Assembly (NCBI GenBank): GCA_902761535.1
Contig: CACWKS010000009.1
Coordinates: 33,931 to 97,930 of the forward strand
Length of the DNA: 64,000 bases
Source of the DNA: an uncultured Pseudomonadota bacterium
GTDB taxonomy: Bacteria; Pseudomonadota; Alphaproteobacteria; RF32; CAG-239
Reading direction: 5' to 3'
Under the pieces are notes generated by a model. The model was not told the origin of the DNA. It searched no databases and saw only the letters and a list, made by a program, of their open reading frames with translations. Numbering within the stretch: position 1 is the stretch's first letter; each line of letters starts with the position of its first letter. The translations under genes were made by a program, and so were the position numbers. Of the stretch, positions 1 to 7,497 are shown piece by piece.

Positions 1-2127
1 GTAACTCTGAGTGATGGTAATGTTACCGCCGCAGGTAATGTTACCGCCCAAAATGTTCAAGCCTCAGGTAATGTTACCGCCTCAGGTAATGTTATCGCCA
101 GAGATGTTCAAGCCTCAGGTAATGTTACCGCCTCAGGTGATGTTATCGCCAGAGATGTTCAAGCCTCAGGTAATGTTACCGCTACGGGAACTGGTGATTT
201 CGGCAACTTAATTCTTCGTGGTAATTTAAATATGTCCGAACATGATATTGAAAATGTTAAGACTATCACAGCTCAAAGTGGTATTTTTAATTATTTGCAA
301 CTTAACGGCGACCTTGATATGAACGAAAATGTTATCAAGAATGTCAAAGAACTTGATGCAAAAAATCTCCATGCTCATGAGTCTTTATCGGTCGGTGGAA
401 ATGATGAAAAAGATGGATATAACCGCTATTTATATGTCGGCGATGGTAATCCTGACGACGCCACAACTTTATTTGTCAATAAATCAGGTATTCGCGTCAA
501 TGCCGCAGATGCTGATATAAAACTTGACTTTAATGCTGCTAGCGGTTTTAATGTCTTAAGAGATGATGCTTCTGCCAGCGGTATTTTGAACTTTGATGGA
601 GATCAATTAAATGTAGCCACATTATCCGGAGGAAATATGCAATTAGCTTCCGGTCTTACTGTAAAAACCGATAATGACGAGACTGAATTTAACATTGCGG
701 ATAACGCCATGACATTTTCCTCTAACAGCGGTGGAGATAAAATGGTATACAAAAACGGTACCTTAATCATCGGTGGCAGTCATATAGATGCGAATACCCC
801 TCTTACATCTTTCACCACCGACAGTGGAAATACTTCGTATGATGGCAACAGTATTGTGATTACCCGAGATGGTGTTATCAAGTTGGTTGCTCCGAGCGGT
901 GGAGATAATCATGGTCAATCTCACGGCTATATCGAAGCTCGTCGTTTAGATAGTGATGTAAGATATAATCCGCTTAGTACAAGCACACATGATATAGATG
1001 CATGGAAAGCTTTTGATAAAAACTATCAATCTCATCAAGATGTACATAGATATGAAAGATATCAAGTCAATCCTGCCTACACCTCGGTGATGAATGATAT
1101 CAAATTAGCCACACGCGGCGGTGCACGTCTTAGCGATATTTTGCCTGATTATATCAACAAAGGTATCTATGTCGCCGATAATACTTATAAGGCAAACGAT
1201 AGCTCTGGTGGAATAGATAGGATTCTTGGTCAAACAGGTTCAACCGCCCCCACCGCTTCTAGTTTGATCGATATAATGAAAAATCATGACAATTTTTGTA
1301 GTACGCAGACAAACAGTAATTGTACGGCTTCACCGTGGCTTGGATTTATTCCATTTCCGCAATGTCCGCCTGCGTATGATAAAGTTGTTACTATCGAGCC
1401 TTTCCGTTGGAGAATGTCCGAAATTTATACCATAACCCCCCAAGATAATCCAAACACTGAAGAGATATTCAACTATACCAGTAACCCAAGTGATCATTCT
1501 CCAAACCCTAAATTTCATGAGACATTTAGAAAACTTCAAAAAATAAGCGGATACTTAGAGAATAATGAGAATGTATATAATAATGACTATATTATTGAAA
1601 TACAGTCAGGCAGTACTCGCGCAATAGTCAAAAAAGCTCCGTTAATGATTCAAGCCAATACTTGGCTTAATACTACTATGCGTGAACACAAATGCAGAAA
1701 CAACAACGAAGATGAGAAAAGTTGTGGTTGGAGTGTCCTGATGGGCTTTTTATACCCGATAATCGAATATCAAGATCTTGCTGAGATTACTATAGGCTCT
1801 GGTGTCACCGGTATAGGTTGGAATCTGTTTCCGGTACCCCAGCAGACTATGGCAGCTGTAGTAAAAACTTATTGCTCATTCAACCGTCATAAAAACAATT
1901 ATGATGAGAATAATGTGATTAGACACGATAGTCCTGGCTCTACTGAAGGTTATTGGAAGTGGGGCAATAATACTCCGGTTGCTCGTTATGACCAACTCTA
2001 TCGTGCCGTTACAAATGATAACATTGCCGATGGTTGGCCTACATTCCTTGATAATCCCGATGCCAAAGATCCCGAGTGGGTAGAAGGAGTTAACGATCCG
2101 TCGCTTGACTATAACGAAGCCTGGTAA
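1..2127 (+). CDS. Large repetitive exported/surface protein, 5' end outside window
   Basis: The frame is open from base 1, so the gene starts before the window; 708 codons are visible. The first 65 residues are built from short G-N-V-T-A-S type repeats, including 17-residue units (VQASGNVTASG, then N or D, then VIARD). They are followed by a Gly/Asn/Asp-rich region resembling beta-helical fibre or pilus-tip shafts, then a C-terminal region of about 330 residues with Cys, Trp and Tyr (CPPAYD, KSCGW, TYCSF) that may be a disulfide-bonded head. No membrane anchor or autotransporter barrel is visible at the C terminus, which ends DYNEAW. I do not recognise the family. A pilus-tip (PilV-like) adhesin or phage tail-fibre-like protein are possibilities only. 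An ATG at 232 is internal and not the start, because the repeats upstream are in the same frame. Confidence 0.75.
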   Translation, partial: VTLSDGNVTAAGNVTAQNVQASGNVTASGNVIARDVQASGNVTASGDVIARDVQASGNVTATGTGDFGNLILRGNLNMSEHDIENVKTITAQSGIFNYLQLNGDLDMNENVIKNVKELDAKNLHAHESLSVGGNDEKDGYNRYLYVGDGNPDDATTLFVNKSGIRVNAADADIKLDFNAASGFNVLRDDASASGILNFDGDQLNVATLSGGNMQLASGLTVKTDNDETEFNIADNAMTFSSNSGGDKMVYKNGTLIIGGSHIDANTPLTSFTTDSGNTSYDGNSIVITRDGVIKLVAPSGGDNHGQSHGYIEARRLDSDVRYNPLSTSTHDIDAWKAFDKNYQSHQDVHRYERYQVNPAYTSVMNDIKLATRGGARLSDILPDYINKGIYVADNTYKANDSSGGIDRILGQTGSTAPTASSLIDIMKNHDNFCSTQTNSNCTASPWLGFIPFPQCPPAYDKVVTIEPFRWRMSEIYTITPQDNPNTEEIFNYTSNPSDHSPNPKFHETFRKLQKISGYLENNENVYNNDYIIEIQSGSTRAIVKKAPLMIQANTWLNTTMREHKCRNNNEDEKSCGWSVLMGFLYPIIEYQDLAEITIGSGVTGIGWNLFPVPQQTMAAVVKTYCSFNRHKNNYDENNVIRHDSPGSTEGYWKWGNNTPVARYDQLYRAVTNDNIADGWPTFLDNPDAKDPEWVEGVNDPSLDYNEAW
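55..180 (+). repeat. In-frame 51-bp tandem repeat (about 2.5 units)
   Basis: Units begin at 55, 106 and 157 (partial), each 51 bp and nearly identical at DNA level, encoding 17 residues. A diverged shorter version lies upstream at about 10-54. The array probably continues past the left edge. Near-identity of the units suggests recent duplication or recombination. Confidence 0.85.
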
Positions 2128-2149
2128 GTAAAAGCATCATATTCTTTGG

Positions 2150-2188
2150 ACCCTCGGATCAGGTCGCTGTCGCGACATGTCCGAGGGT
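2150..2188. repeat. Imperfect palindrome after the large surface-protein gene
   Basis: ACCCTCGGA pairs with TCCGAGGGT, and an inner GTCGC pairs with GCGAC around a 4-base loop. It lies 23 bases past the stop codon at 2127 and could end transcription, but no T-run follows, so it may simply be one of the dispersed palindromic repeats. Confidence 0.6.
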
Positions 2189-2335
2189 GACAATTTAATA
2201 TAATGTCATGCCCTTAAGTGAGTGAAACGAACGGAGTACAAAACAATGTCATTGCGAGGCGATGAAATCGCCGGGTCACAAGAAGAAATGTCATTGCGAG
2301 CCTCAATAGAGGCGTGGCAATCTCGGCAAATTAAC

Positions 2336-2510
2336 TGTCACCCCTGAGCCGATTGAAACAAAACGAGCAAATATGTCATGCCTCAATCGGCGAAAACAAA
2401 ACGACCAAATATGTCATGCCTCAATCGGCGCACCCTTTATTGTCATTGCGAGGAACAATAGTGACGAAGCAATCTCGGCAAATTAATTGTCACCCCTGAG
2501 CCGATTGAAA
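2336..2510. repeat. Dispersed repeat module, copies of the 58709-58765 element
   Basis: The element TGTCACCCCTGAGCCGATTG ... CATGCCTCAATCGGCG contains the inverted pair CCGATTG / CAATCGG. A full copy lies at 2336-2392, a half copy at 2393-2430 and a left-half copy at 2488-2510. A TGTCATTGCGAGG unit (2441-2486) is inserted between them. The same full element is found at 58709-58765 with only a few differences. Confidence 0.8.
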
Positions 2511-2867
2511 TGAGGCGAATAAGGGGTCTTCGAATTTGTCCTTCCCCTTACAGGCAAGGGGATAAGAGGGGATAAAATACTTCCTTATTTTTACTTTATT
2601 TAAAAAATAATTCGAAGATGCCTAACTCCACTCACTTCGTTCGTTTCGGGCATGACATTATTGTTTTCAGGGTTTGGGATTCATGAGCCACAACTATTCT
2701 GGGTTTGGGCATTAGCAGATTTAAGATAAACAAAAATATCTCAACGCATGAAAACTTCCTTATTCGTTAACTTGTCTGAGTCGCGTTGAAATATTTTTGC
2801 TTAAATCTGCTTCGCCCAATGACTTTTGGTTACTTTTGGTCATGCAAAAGTAACATAAATCACCGGT

Positions 2868-2977
2868 CCGATGGTTTTTGTGCTACGTCAGTCCGAGACT
2901 GTTTGACCATTCAAAAGTAGCTAAAACAATCATCCCAGCAATTTTTGGTTACTTTTTGTTGCCAAAAAGTAACGTAA
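2868..2977. repeat. About 110-bp dispersed repeat with GTTACTTTTTG hairpin
   Basis: This unit begins CCGATGGTTTTTGTGCTAC and ends with a perfect hairpin at 2948-2973 (GTTACTTTTTG, loop TTGC, CAAAAAGTAAC). It recurs at 59043-59138 (internal deletion) and 59167-59280 (central part replaced). A related shorter hairpin (GTTACTTTTG / CAAAAGTAAC) is at about 2829-2854. Confidence 0.85.
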
Positions 2978-3090
2978 ATATAAATATAAAAATAATTCGA
3001 AGATGCCTTACTCCGTTCGCTATCGCTCTCTCCGGGCATGACATTAATATATAACCTGTCACCCCTGAGCTTTGAAACCTTATCCCAAAA

Positions 3091-3130
3091 CCAATAAAAA
3101 ATCCCACCATAAAGGTAGGATTTTTTATTG
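3091..3130 (-). terminator. Terminator of tRNA-Pro
   Basis: A long stem, CCAATAAAAAATCC against GGATTTTTTATTGG with ACC/GGT inside and one mismatch, lies directly past the 3' end of the minus-strand tRNA. On the minus strand it ends in a run of T, so it fits an intrinsic terminator; it could also act in the other direction. Confidence 0.75.
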
Positions 3131-3205
3131 GTCGGGACGAGAGGATTCGAACCTCCGACTTCTTGCACCCCATGCAAGCGCTCTACCAGACTGAACTACG
3201 TCCCG
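3129..3205 (-). tRNA. tRNA-Pro (GGG anticodon)
   Basis: Read on the minus strand: acceptor stem CGGGACG / CGTCCCG, a D arm with TGGTAGAGC, anticodon stem CTTGC / GCAAG with loop ATGGGGT giving anticodon GGG, T arm GGAGG TTCGAAT CCTCT, discriminator A and an encoded CCA. A C1-G72 pair is typical of bacterial tRNA-Pro. It decodes CCC and CCU. Confidence 0.95.
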
Positions 3206-3494
3206 AAAACTCTACCACAATAATTTAATCAAACAGCAAGAAGTCGCCGACTTCTAAACTCGCGATTCTCGCTCGTTCCCGCTTGTTTGCTAAGATTTAC
3301 GGCAACTCTTGCGACTTTTGTAAATCTAATCAAACTGCGCCTTTCGTCAGAAAATGACATTTAGAGGTCATTTTCTTTCCTCAAGCCCCATGCAAGCGCT
3401 TTTGCGAGACTGAACTACGTCCCGAAAACTTTGCTATATCTACCACAATATTTTAATTTTGCAACAAGTTTTTGCAATATATCGATTCGCAATT
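3206..3494. other. Intergenic stretch between tRNA-Pro and the OB-fold gene
   Basis: No gene seen. It holds the presumed tRNA promoter, a hairpin GAAAATGAC / GTCATTTTC at about 3351-3376, and the partial tRNA-Pro copy at 3387-3425. Both the tRNA and the fragment are followed by similar flanks (AAAACT... CTACCACAATA), so the duplicated block extends beyond the tRNA itself. Confidence 0.6.
3387..3425 (-). pseudogene. tRNA-Pro fragment (5' half only)
   Basis: The bases matching tRNA-Pro from its 5' end through the anticodon (3168-3205) reappear here 219 bp away, with a few changes in the D arm. The T arm and 3' acceptor strand are absent, so no functional tRNA can form. It is a duplication scar or the remnant of a second tRNA gene. 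Confidence 0.8.
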
Positions 3495-3524
3495 CAAAAT
3501 AAAAGGCGGCCGATTTCAGCCGCC
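3495..3524 (-). terminator. Terminator of the OB-fold protein gene
   Basis: GGCGGC (3505-3510) pairs with GCCGCC (3519-3524). On the minus strand the hairpin follows the stop codon at 3536 by 11 bases and is followed by TTTTATTTT. Confidence 0.8.
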
Positions 3525-3535
3525 CGATTCTTGCT

Positions 3536-3904
3536 TTATTTTTTGTGTACTGATTTTGCGTCAATCTCGGTTTTATCTTTGTCTTTATCAACTTCCCCAT
3601 AGATGATGACTGTATCTTGTTCGGTAACAATATTTCCGTTCCAGTCTTCTTCATCTATTTCCACCATAATCATACCGGTAGGATCTTCCAATTGATAGGT
3701 ATCCCCTTTAACTTGTTTGGTCAGTTTGCCGCTGACCTTAACCGGCACATCATCTTCCATAACCAAAACTTCGGCAATTGTACTGGTAGGCATGGCAGAG
3801 TGCTGATATCCTCCGCCTTTATTATGCTTTCCGGCATTGGCAGTCGATAAACTGGCGAATCCGATAATCGCTGTTAAACACATGATATACAACAATTTTT
3901 TCAT
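3536..3904 (-). CDS. Periplasmic OB-fold stress protein (YgiW/YdeI, BOF family)
   Basis: 122 residues. A Sec signal peptide (about 1-24, ending STANA) is followed by a linker rich in Gly/His/Lys and a domain of about 85 residues with the BOF pattern: TIAEVLVMEDDVPVKVSGKL, then a Y-L-x-D-xTG strand and VDAKSV-type ending. YgiW-like proteins are small periplasmic proteins linked to stress tolerance; the molecular role is not settled. The start at 3904 was chosen because AGGAG lies 8 bases upstream and a signal peptide begins there; the longer frame to 3937 lacks both. It has its own terminator and stands alone. Confidence 0.8.
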   Translation of the reverse strand: MKKLLYIMCLTAIIGFASLSTANAGKHNKGGGYQHSAMPTSTIAEVLVMEDDVPVKVSGKLTKQVKGDTYQLEDPTGMIMVEIDEEDWNGNIVTEQDTVIIYGEVDKDKDKTEIDAKSVHKK

Positions 3905-4259
3905 AAATTTTCTCCTGCTTAAATAATTTAGAATCACTATATATGTATTGCAAAAATTTTTTTAATAGTTCTAAAGCATAGTTTGCTTTCGAGTCGTTTT
4001 AACCTTTGCCGAATTAGTGATAAAATGCTTAATTTTTAGCTTAAATTTCCTAAAAAAACGGCGGATTTTCGCACCTTTGAAACTTCTTAACAATGTTTAA
4101 TAAAATTATCCTCATGTGCATAAAAATTTTTTATTACACTAATTTAAATAGATAGATGTGGAATCAAAATTATCAACAAAATTTTGTTCGGCAAGGCTAT
4201 TGAGAGTGGATTTTTTATTTGTAAAAATCATCCTAACAATTTCGCAAAAAAAATTGTGT
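3905..4259. other. AT-rich divergent intergenic region
   Basis: This stretch separates the minus-strand OB-fold gene from the RNR operon. No ORF or strong hairpin was seen. It must hold promoters for both sides; the identifiable part is the NrdR-like box pair just downstream. Confidence 0.5.
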
Positions 4260-4275
4260 ATACAATATCTAGTAT
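4260..4275. promoter_or_regulatory. NrdR-like box 1
   Basis: The 16 bases ATACAATATCTAGTAT match 13 of 16 positions of the NrdR box consensus acaCwAtATaTwGtgt. It is paired with a second box whose start is 31 bp away, about three helical turns, which is the usual spacing for NrdR repressor sites upstream of RNR operons. Confidence 0.7.
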
Positions 4276-4290
4276 ATTTACTTTTTATTA

Positions 4291-4306
4291 AGACTATATA
4301 TTGTAT
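4291..4306. promoter_or_regulatory. NrdR-like box 2
   Basis: AGACTATATATTGTAT matches 14 of 16 consensus positions. It lies 60 bp upstream of the nrdD start. Together with box 1 it predicts repression by an ATP/dATP-sensing NrdR protein encoded elsewhere. Confidence 0.75.
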
Positions 4307-4366
4307 GTTACCAGCAACAAAATAAAAATGGTTTAATATTTAAGCAGTGAAAGAAAGAACATAGAT

Positions 4367-6427
4367 ATGACTAAAACAAATACCGCAAATTCATCTGCCG
4401 CCGAAGAAAATATCGGCATTGCCCATGTTTCAAAACGCGATGGCACATTAGCCCCCTTCGACTCGGAAAAGATTTATAACGCTATCAACAAGGCCGGTCA
4501 GGCTACCAAAGAATTTGATGAAGACGAAAGCCGTTTATTGACCGCTCAAGTATTGAAAGTTTTGAAGCACAAGTTTTCGGCAAAAAATCTTCCTTCCATC
4601 GAACAGATTCAAGATGTGGTTGAACAGGTTTTAATTTCTTCCAACTATTTCAATACCGCCAAGGCCTATATTTTGTATCGTGATCAACGTACGCGTATCC
4701 GCGAAGACAACAAGGTTATGGTTGATGTTGAAAGCTCCGTTAATGAATATTTGCAAAAACTTGATTGGCGTATTAACGAAAATGCCAACCAAGGTTACTC
4801 AAACGGCGGATTGATTCTCAATGTTGCCGGCAAGGTCACTGCCAACTATTGGTTAAGCCATGTTTATCCTGCCGCTATCGGCGAAGCTCACCGCAACGGC
4901 GACTTTCATATTCACGATTTGAGTATGTTGGCGGCATATTGCGCCGGTTGGTCACTCAAGAATCTTCTGCATGAAGGTTTCAACGGTGTTCCCGGTAAAG
5001 CTGAAGCCGGTCCGGCCAAGCATTTGAGTGCTGCTGTCGGTCAAATGGTCAACTTTATGGGAACTTTGCAAAACGAGTGGGCAGGCGCTCAAGCATTTTC
5101 TTCGGTAGATACCTATCTTGCACCCTATATCCGCAAAGACAAACTCTCATACAAACAAGTTTATCAGAGCATGCAGGAGCTTATCTATAATCTTAATGTT
5201 CCGTCACGTTGGGGATCTCAAACACCATTCACTAACTTCACATTCGATTGGGTATGCCCTGAAGATTTGCGTGACAAACATCCGATTATTGCCGGTCAAG
5301 AACAGGATTTTACTTACGGTGATCTGAAAGAAGAAATGCACATGATCAACAAAGCCTACATCGAAGTTATGATGCAAGGCGATATCAAAGGCCGTCCGTT
5401 TACTTTTCCGATTCCCACCTACAATATGACTCCTGATTTTCCGTGGGAAGACGAAAACACCGAATTGTTATTTGAGATGACCGCCAAGTATGGATTGCCT
5501 TATTTCCAAAACTTTATCAATTCGGTCTTAAAACCTGGTCAGATTCGTTCCATGTGCTGCCGCCTGCAGCTTGATTTGCGTGAGTTGTTGGCTCGCGGTA
5601 ACGGCTTATTCGGTTCGGCTGAGCAAACCGGTTCGATTGGTGTTGTTACCATCAACTGCGCTCGCTTAGGCTATGTTTACAAAGGAAACGAAGCCGGACT
5701 TTATGCTCGTTTAGACGAGTTGATTGACATGGCCAAGGTATCTCTTGAAATCAAACGTAAACTTATTCAACGTTTGATTGACCAAGGTCTTTTCCCCTAT
5801 ACCAAACGTTATTTGGGAACTTTGCGTAATCACTTCTCTACTATCGGGGTTAACGGTATTAACGAGATGATTCGCAACTTTACCGATGACGCACATGAAA
5901 TTGCCGATGAATGGGGGCAAAATTTTGCAATTAAATTCTTGGATTATATCCGCGATAAATTGGTTAAAATCCAAGAAGAAACCGGACATATGTACAACTT
6001 GGAGGCAACTCCTGCCGAAGGAGCTACTACTCGTTTTGCTCGCGAAGATAAAAAACGTTATGCCGACATTATCCAAGCCGGTCCGAAAGAAAATCCGTTT
6101 TATACCAATTCATCACAGCTGCCGGTCGGCTATACTGATGATCCGTTTGAGGCGTTGGAACTGCAGTCGACACTTCAGACCAAATACACCGGCGGCACCG
6201 TGTTGCACCTGTATATGGGACAACGCATCTCCTCAGCCAAAGTTTGTCGCGACATTGTCAAGCGTGTTTTGACAAACTATCGGTTGCCTTATGTTACCAT
6301 CACTCCTACTTTTTCCATTTGCCCGAAGCATGGATATATTTCAGGAGAACATAAATTCTGCCCGATTTGTGATGAAGAAAAGAAGGCAGAAAAAAGAGCC
6401 GCGGCATCAAGAAAAGATGTTGCTTAA
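4367..6427 (+). CDS. nrdD: Anaerobic (class III) ribonucleoside-triphosphate reductase, main chain lacking the glycyl-radical segment
   Basis: 686 residues. It reduces NTPs to dNTPs without oxygen. An N-terminal ATP-cone (about 18-108, starting HVSKRDGTLAPFD) is followed by the ten-stranded barrel with RWGSQTPFTNFTFDW and MCCRLQLDLRE, the latter carrying the active-site cysteine region. The C terminus has a CxxH...CxxC zinc-binding motif (C652, H655, C665, C668) and then stops after a Lys/Ala-rich tail. In ordinary NrdD the zinc site is followed in the same chain by the R-V-x-G-Y glycyl-radical loop. Here that loop is absent and is encoded by the next ORF. The downstream order is small radical ORF, then nrdG. 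Two NrdR-like boxes lie upstream. Confidence 0.95.
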   Translation: MTKTNTANSSAAEENIGIAHVSKRDGTLAPFDSEKIYNAINKAGQATKEFDEDESRLLTAQVLKVLKHKFSAKNLPSIEQIQDVVEQVLISSNYFNTAKAYILYRDQRTRIREDNKVMVDVESSVNEYLQKLDWRINENANQGYSNGGLILNVAGKVTANYWLSHVYPAAIGEAHRNGDFHIHDLSMLAAYCAGWSLKNLLHEGFNGVPGKAEAGPAKHLSAAVGQMVNFMGTLQNEWAGAQAFSSVDTYLAPYIRKDKLSYKQVYQSMQELIYNLNVPSRWGSQTPFTNFTFDWVCPEDLRDKHPIIAGQEQDFTYGDLKEEMHMINKAYIEVMMQGDIKGRPFTFPIPTYNMTPDFPWEDENTELLFEMTAKYGLPYFQNFINSVLKPGQIRSMCCRLQLDLRELLARGNGLFGSAEQTGSIGVVTINCARLGYVYKGNEAGLYARLDELIDMAKVSLEIKRKLIQRLIDQGLFPYTKRYLGTLRNHFSTIGVNGINEMIRNFTDDAHEIADEWGQNFAIKFLDYIRDKLVKIQEETGHMYNLEATPAEGATTRFAREDKKRYADIIQAGPKENPFYTNSSQLPVGYTDDPFEALELQSTLQTKYTGGTVLHLYMGQRISSAKVCRDIVKRVLTNYRLPYVTITPTFSICPKHGYISGEHKFCPICDEEKKAEKRAAASRKDVA

Positions 6428-6471
6428 GAACCCGATTTGTATTATAATTAATTACCACTGGAGAAAAAATA

Positions 6472-6690
6472 ATGACAACTATCAATTTTGAAGACATTAA
6501 ATTAAATGACGAAGAGAGACAGCCTTGCGAAGTATGGACTCGCGTAATGGGATATCTCCGCCCTTATTCTGAGTTCAATGTAGGCAAAAAGTCCGAATTT
6601 GATTCTCGCGTTTGTTTCTCAGAACTTAAGGCAGTTGATGGCTGCGCTTGTCATTGTGAGTGTGATGCTCAAGCTATTGCGGCAGAATAA
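6472..6690 (+). CDS. Separate glycyl-radical domain of class III RNR (split NrdD C terminus)
   Basis: 72 residues. Residues 19-47 (CEVWTRVMGYLRP, then FNVGKKSEF) match the C-terminal glycyl-radical segment of class III RNR; Gly27 in RVMGY is the predicted radical site. The ORF is in a different frame from nrdD, 44 bp after its TAA, and has its own GGAG eight bases before the ATG, so it is translated separately. Residues 48-64 are Cys-rich (C48, then CACHCEC at 58-64), perhaps a metal or structural site. The radical would be installed by the NrdG encoded 6 bp downstream. By analogy with GrcA/YfiD, which supplies a glycyl-radical domain to pyruvate formate-lyase in trans, it should dock on NrdD. 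Function is inferred from motif and position. Confidence 0.85.
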   Translation: MTTINFEDIKLNDEERQPCEVWTRVMGYLRPYSEFNVGKKSEFDSRVCFSELKAVDGCACHCECDAQAIAAE

Positions 6691-6696
6691 TTTCTA

Positions 6697-7401
6697 ATGA
6701 ACAATTCCCAAATTGTGGTCGGCGGCGTTGAGAAATTCAGCGCCGTTGATTTTCCCGGAACCTTAAGTGCAGTTGTGTTTATGCAGGGTTGCCCGTGGAA
6801 ATGTCCTTTTTGCCACAATGCCTCAATCAGAGAAATATTAAAAGAAACCGATTTTTCGTGGGAAAAATTCGTTGATTTTCTGCGTAAAAGAATAGGGCGA
6901 TTGGATGCCGTAACCTTTTCCGGCGGAGAGCCCTTAGTGCAAGATTGCCTGAGTGATGCTATCAGGGACGTCAAGTCATTGGGATTTAAGATTGGCTTGC
7001 ATACCGGTGGCTATCGCCCCGAGCATTTAGCCAAAATTCTGCCTTTAGTTGATTGGGTGGGATTAGATATCAAAGCTCCGTTTGATGAAGCAAAATATCA
7101 AAAAATCATAGGTGTTAACCACCTTGCTAAAGTTGAACAAAGTTTACAACATTTATTGGATTGGGGCGGAGATTTTGAGTGCCGCACAACTTGTGATCCG
7201 CGATTTTTAAGTGTTGATGATTTATGGTCAATTGCTCAAACATTAAAACAAAAAGGCGTTAAGAAATATTTTTTACAAAAATATCGTCCTGTAACAAGCG
7301 ACAAACTCACCACTGATGAAGCTTGCGAAAGCTTATTGTCAAAAGTTGATTTGTTACAATATTTGCGGGATAATTTCCGCGATTTTGAAGTTCGCCGCTG
7401 A
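6697..7401 (+). CDS. nrdG: Anaerobic RNR activating protein, radical SAM
   Basis: 234 residues. The radical-SAM cluster motif is CPWKCPFC (C32, C36, C39), followed by FSGGEPL for SAM binding and a short TIM-barrel. NrdG generates a 5'-deoxyadenosyl radical that abstracts hydrogen from the RNR glycine. It resembles the longer NrdG/YjjW-like form (about 230 residues) rather than the 155-residue E. coli type. It starts six bases after the small glycyl-radical ORF and is almost certainly co-transcribed. The ribosome binding site is weak (TTTCTA), so translational coupling is likely. Confidence 0.92.
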   Translation: MNNSQIVVGGVEKFSAVDFPGTLSAVVFMQGCPWKCPFCHNASIREILKETDFSWEKFVDFLRKRIGRLDAVTFSGGEPLVQDCLSDAIRDVKSLGFKIGLHTGGYRPEHLAKILPLVDWVGLDIKAPFDEAKYQKIIGVNHLAKVEQSLQHLLDWGGDFECRTTCDPRFLSVDDLWSIAQTLKQKGVKKYFLQKYRPVTSDKLTTDEACESLLSKVDLLQYLRDNFRDFEVRR

Positions 7402-7497
7402 TAATTAGTTATTTTATTTAACCTTTTTTTAATATGCTCATGCTAGAAATATCACCATGTAGTAATTTTTTCTAATGTTAACAGAAGGATTGATATT

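Larger units (their letters stand above)
2128..3090. other. Non-coding repeat island A
   Basis: This stretch of about 960 bp has no credible gene. It is a mosaic of dispersed repeat modules, several of which recur at 58.7-59.3 kb: a palindrome at 2150-2188, TGTCATTGCGAGG-type units at about 2247, 2289 and 2441, a CCTGAGCCGATTG / CCTCAATCGGCG unit at 2336-2392 with partial copies to 2430 and at 2488-2510, a CCTTCCCCTT...AAGGGGATAAGAGGGG unit at 2537-2573, and a long unit with a hairpin at 2868-2977. Short ORFs here translate repeat DNA and are not listed. Confidence 0.8.

Noticed and set aside
55..180. CRISPR array
   Set aside because: The 51-bp units are contiguous tandem repeats without spacers and lie in frame within a long ORF.
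2911..3177. Minus-strand ORFs of 88 and 74 residues over repeat island A and tRNA-Pro
   Set aside because: They translate the hairpin repeat (giving FWQQKVTK-like peptides) and the tRNA itself; the same peptide appears at the other repeat copies.
3387..3425. Second functional tRNA-Pro
   Set aside because: The T arm and the 3' acceptor strand are absent from the surrounding sequence.
3415..3654. 79-residue minus-strand ORF
   Set aside because: It overlaps the OB-fold gene end, its terminator and the tRNA fragment; no start signal.
5711..6076. 121-residue minus-strand ORF inside nrdD
   Set aside because: It lies wholly in a well-conserved coding gene in another frame and has no ribosome binding site.
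6425..6474. Stop-codon readthrough, selenocysteine or frameshift joining nrdD to the glycyl-radical ORF
   Set aside because: The nrdD stop is TAA, the next ORF is in another frame 44 bp away, and it has its own GGAG and ATG.
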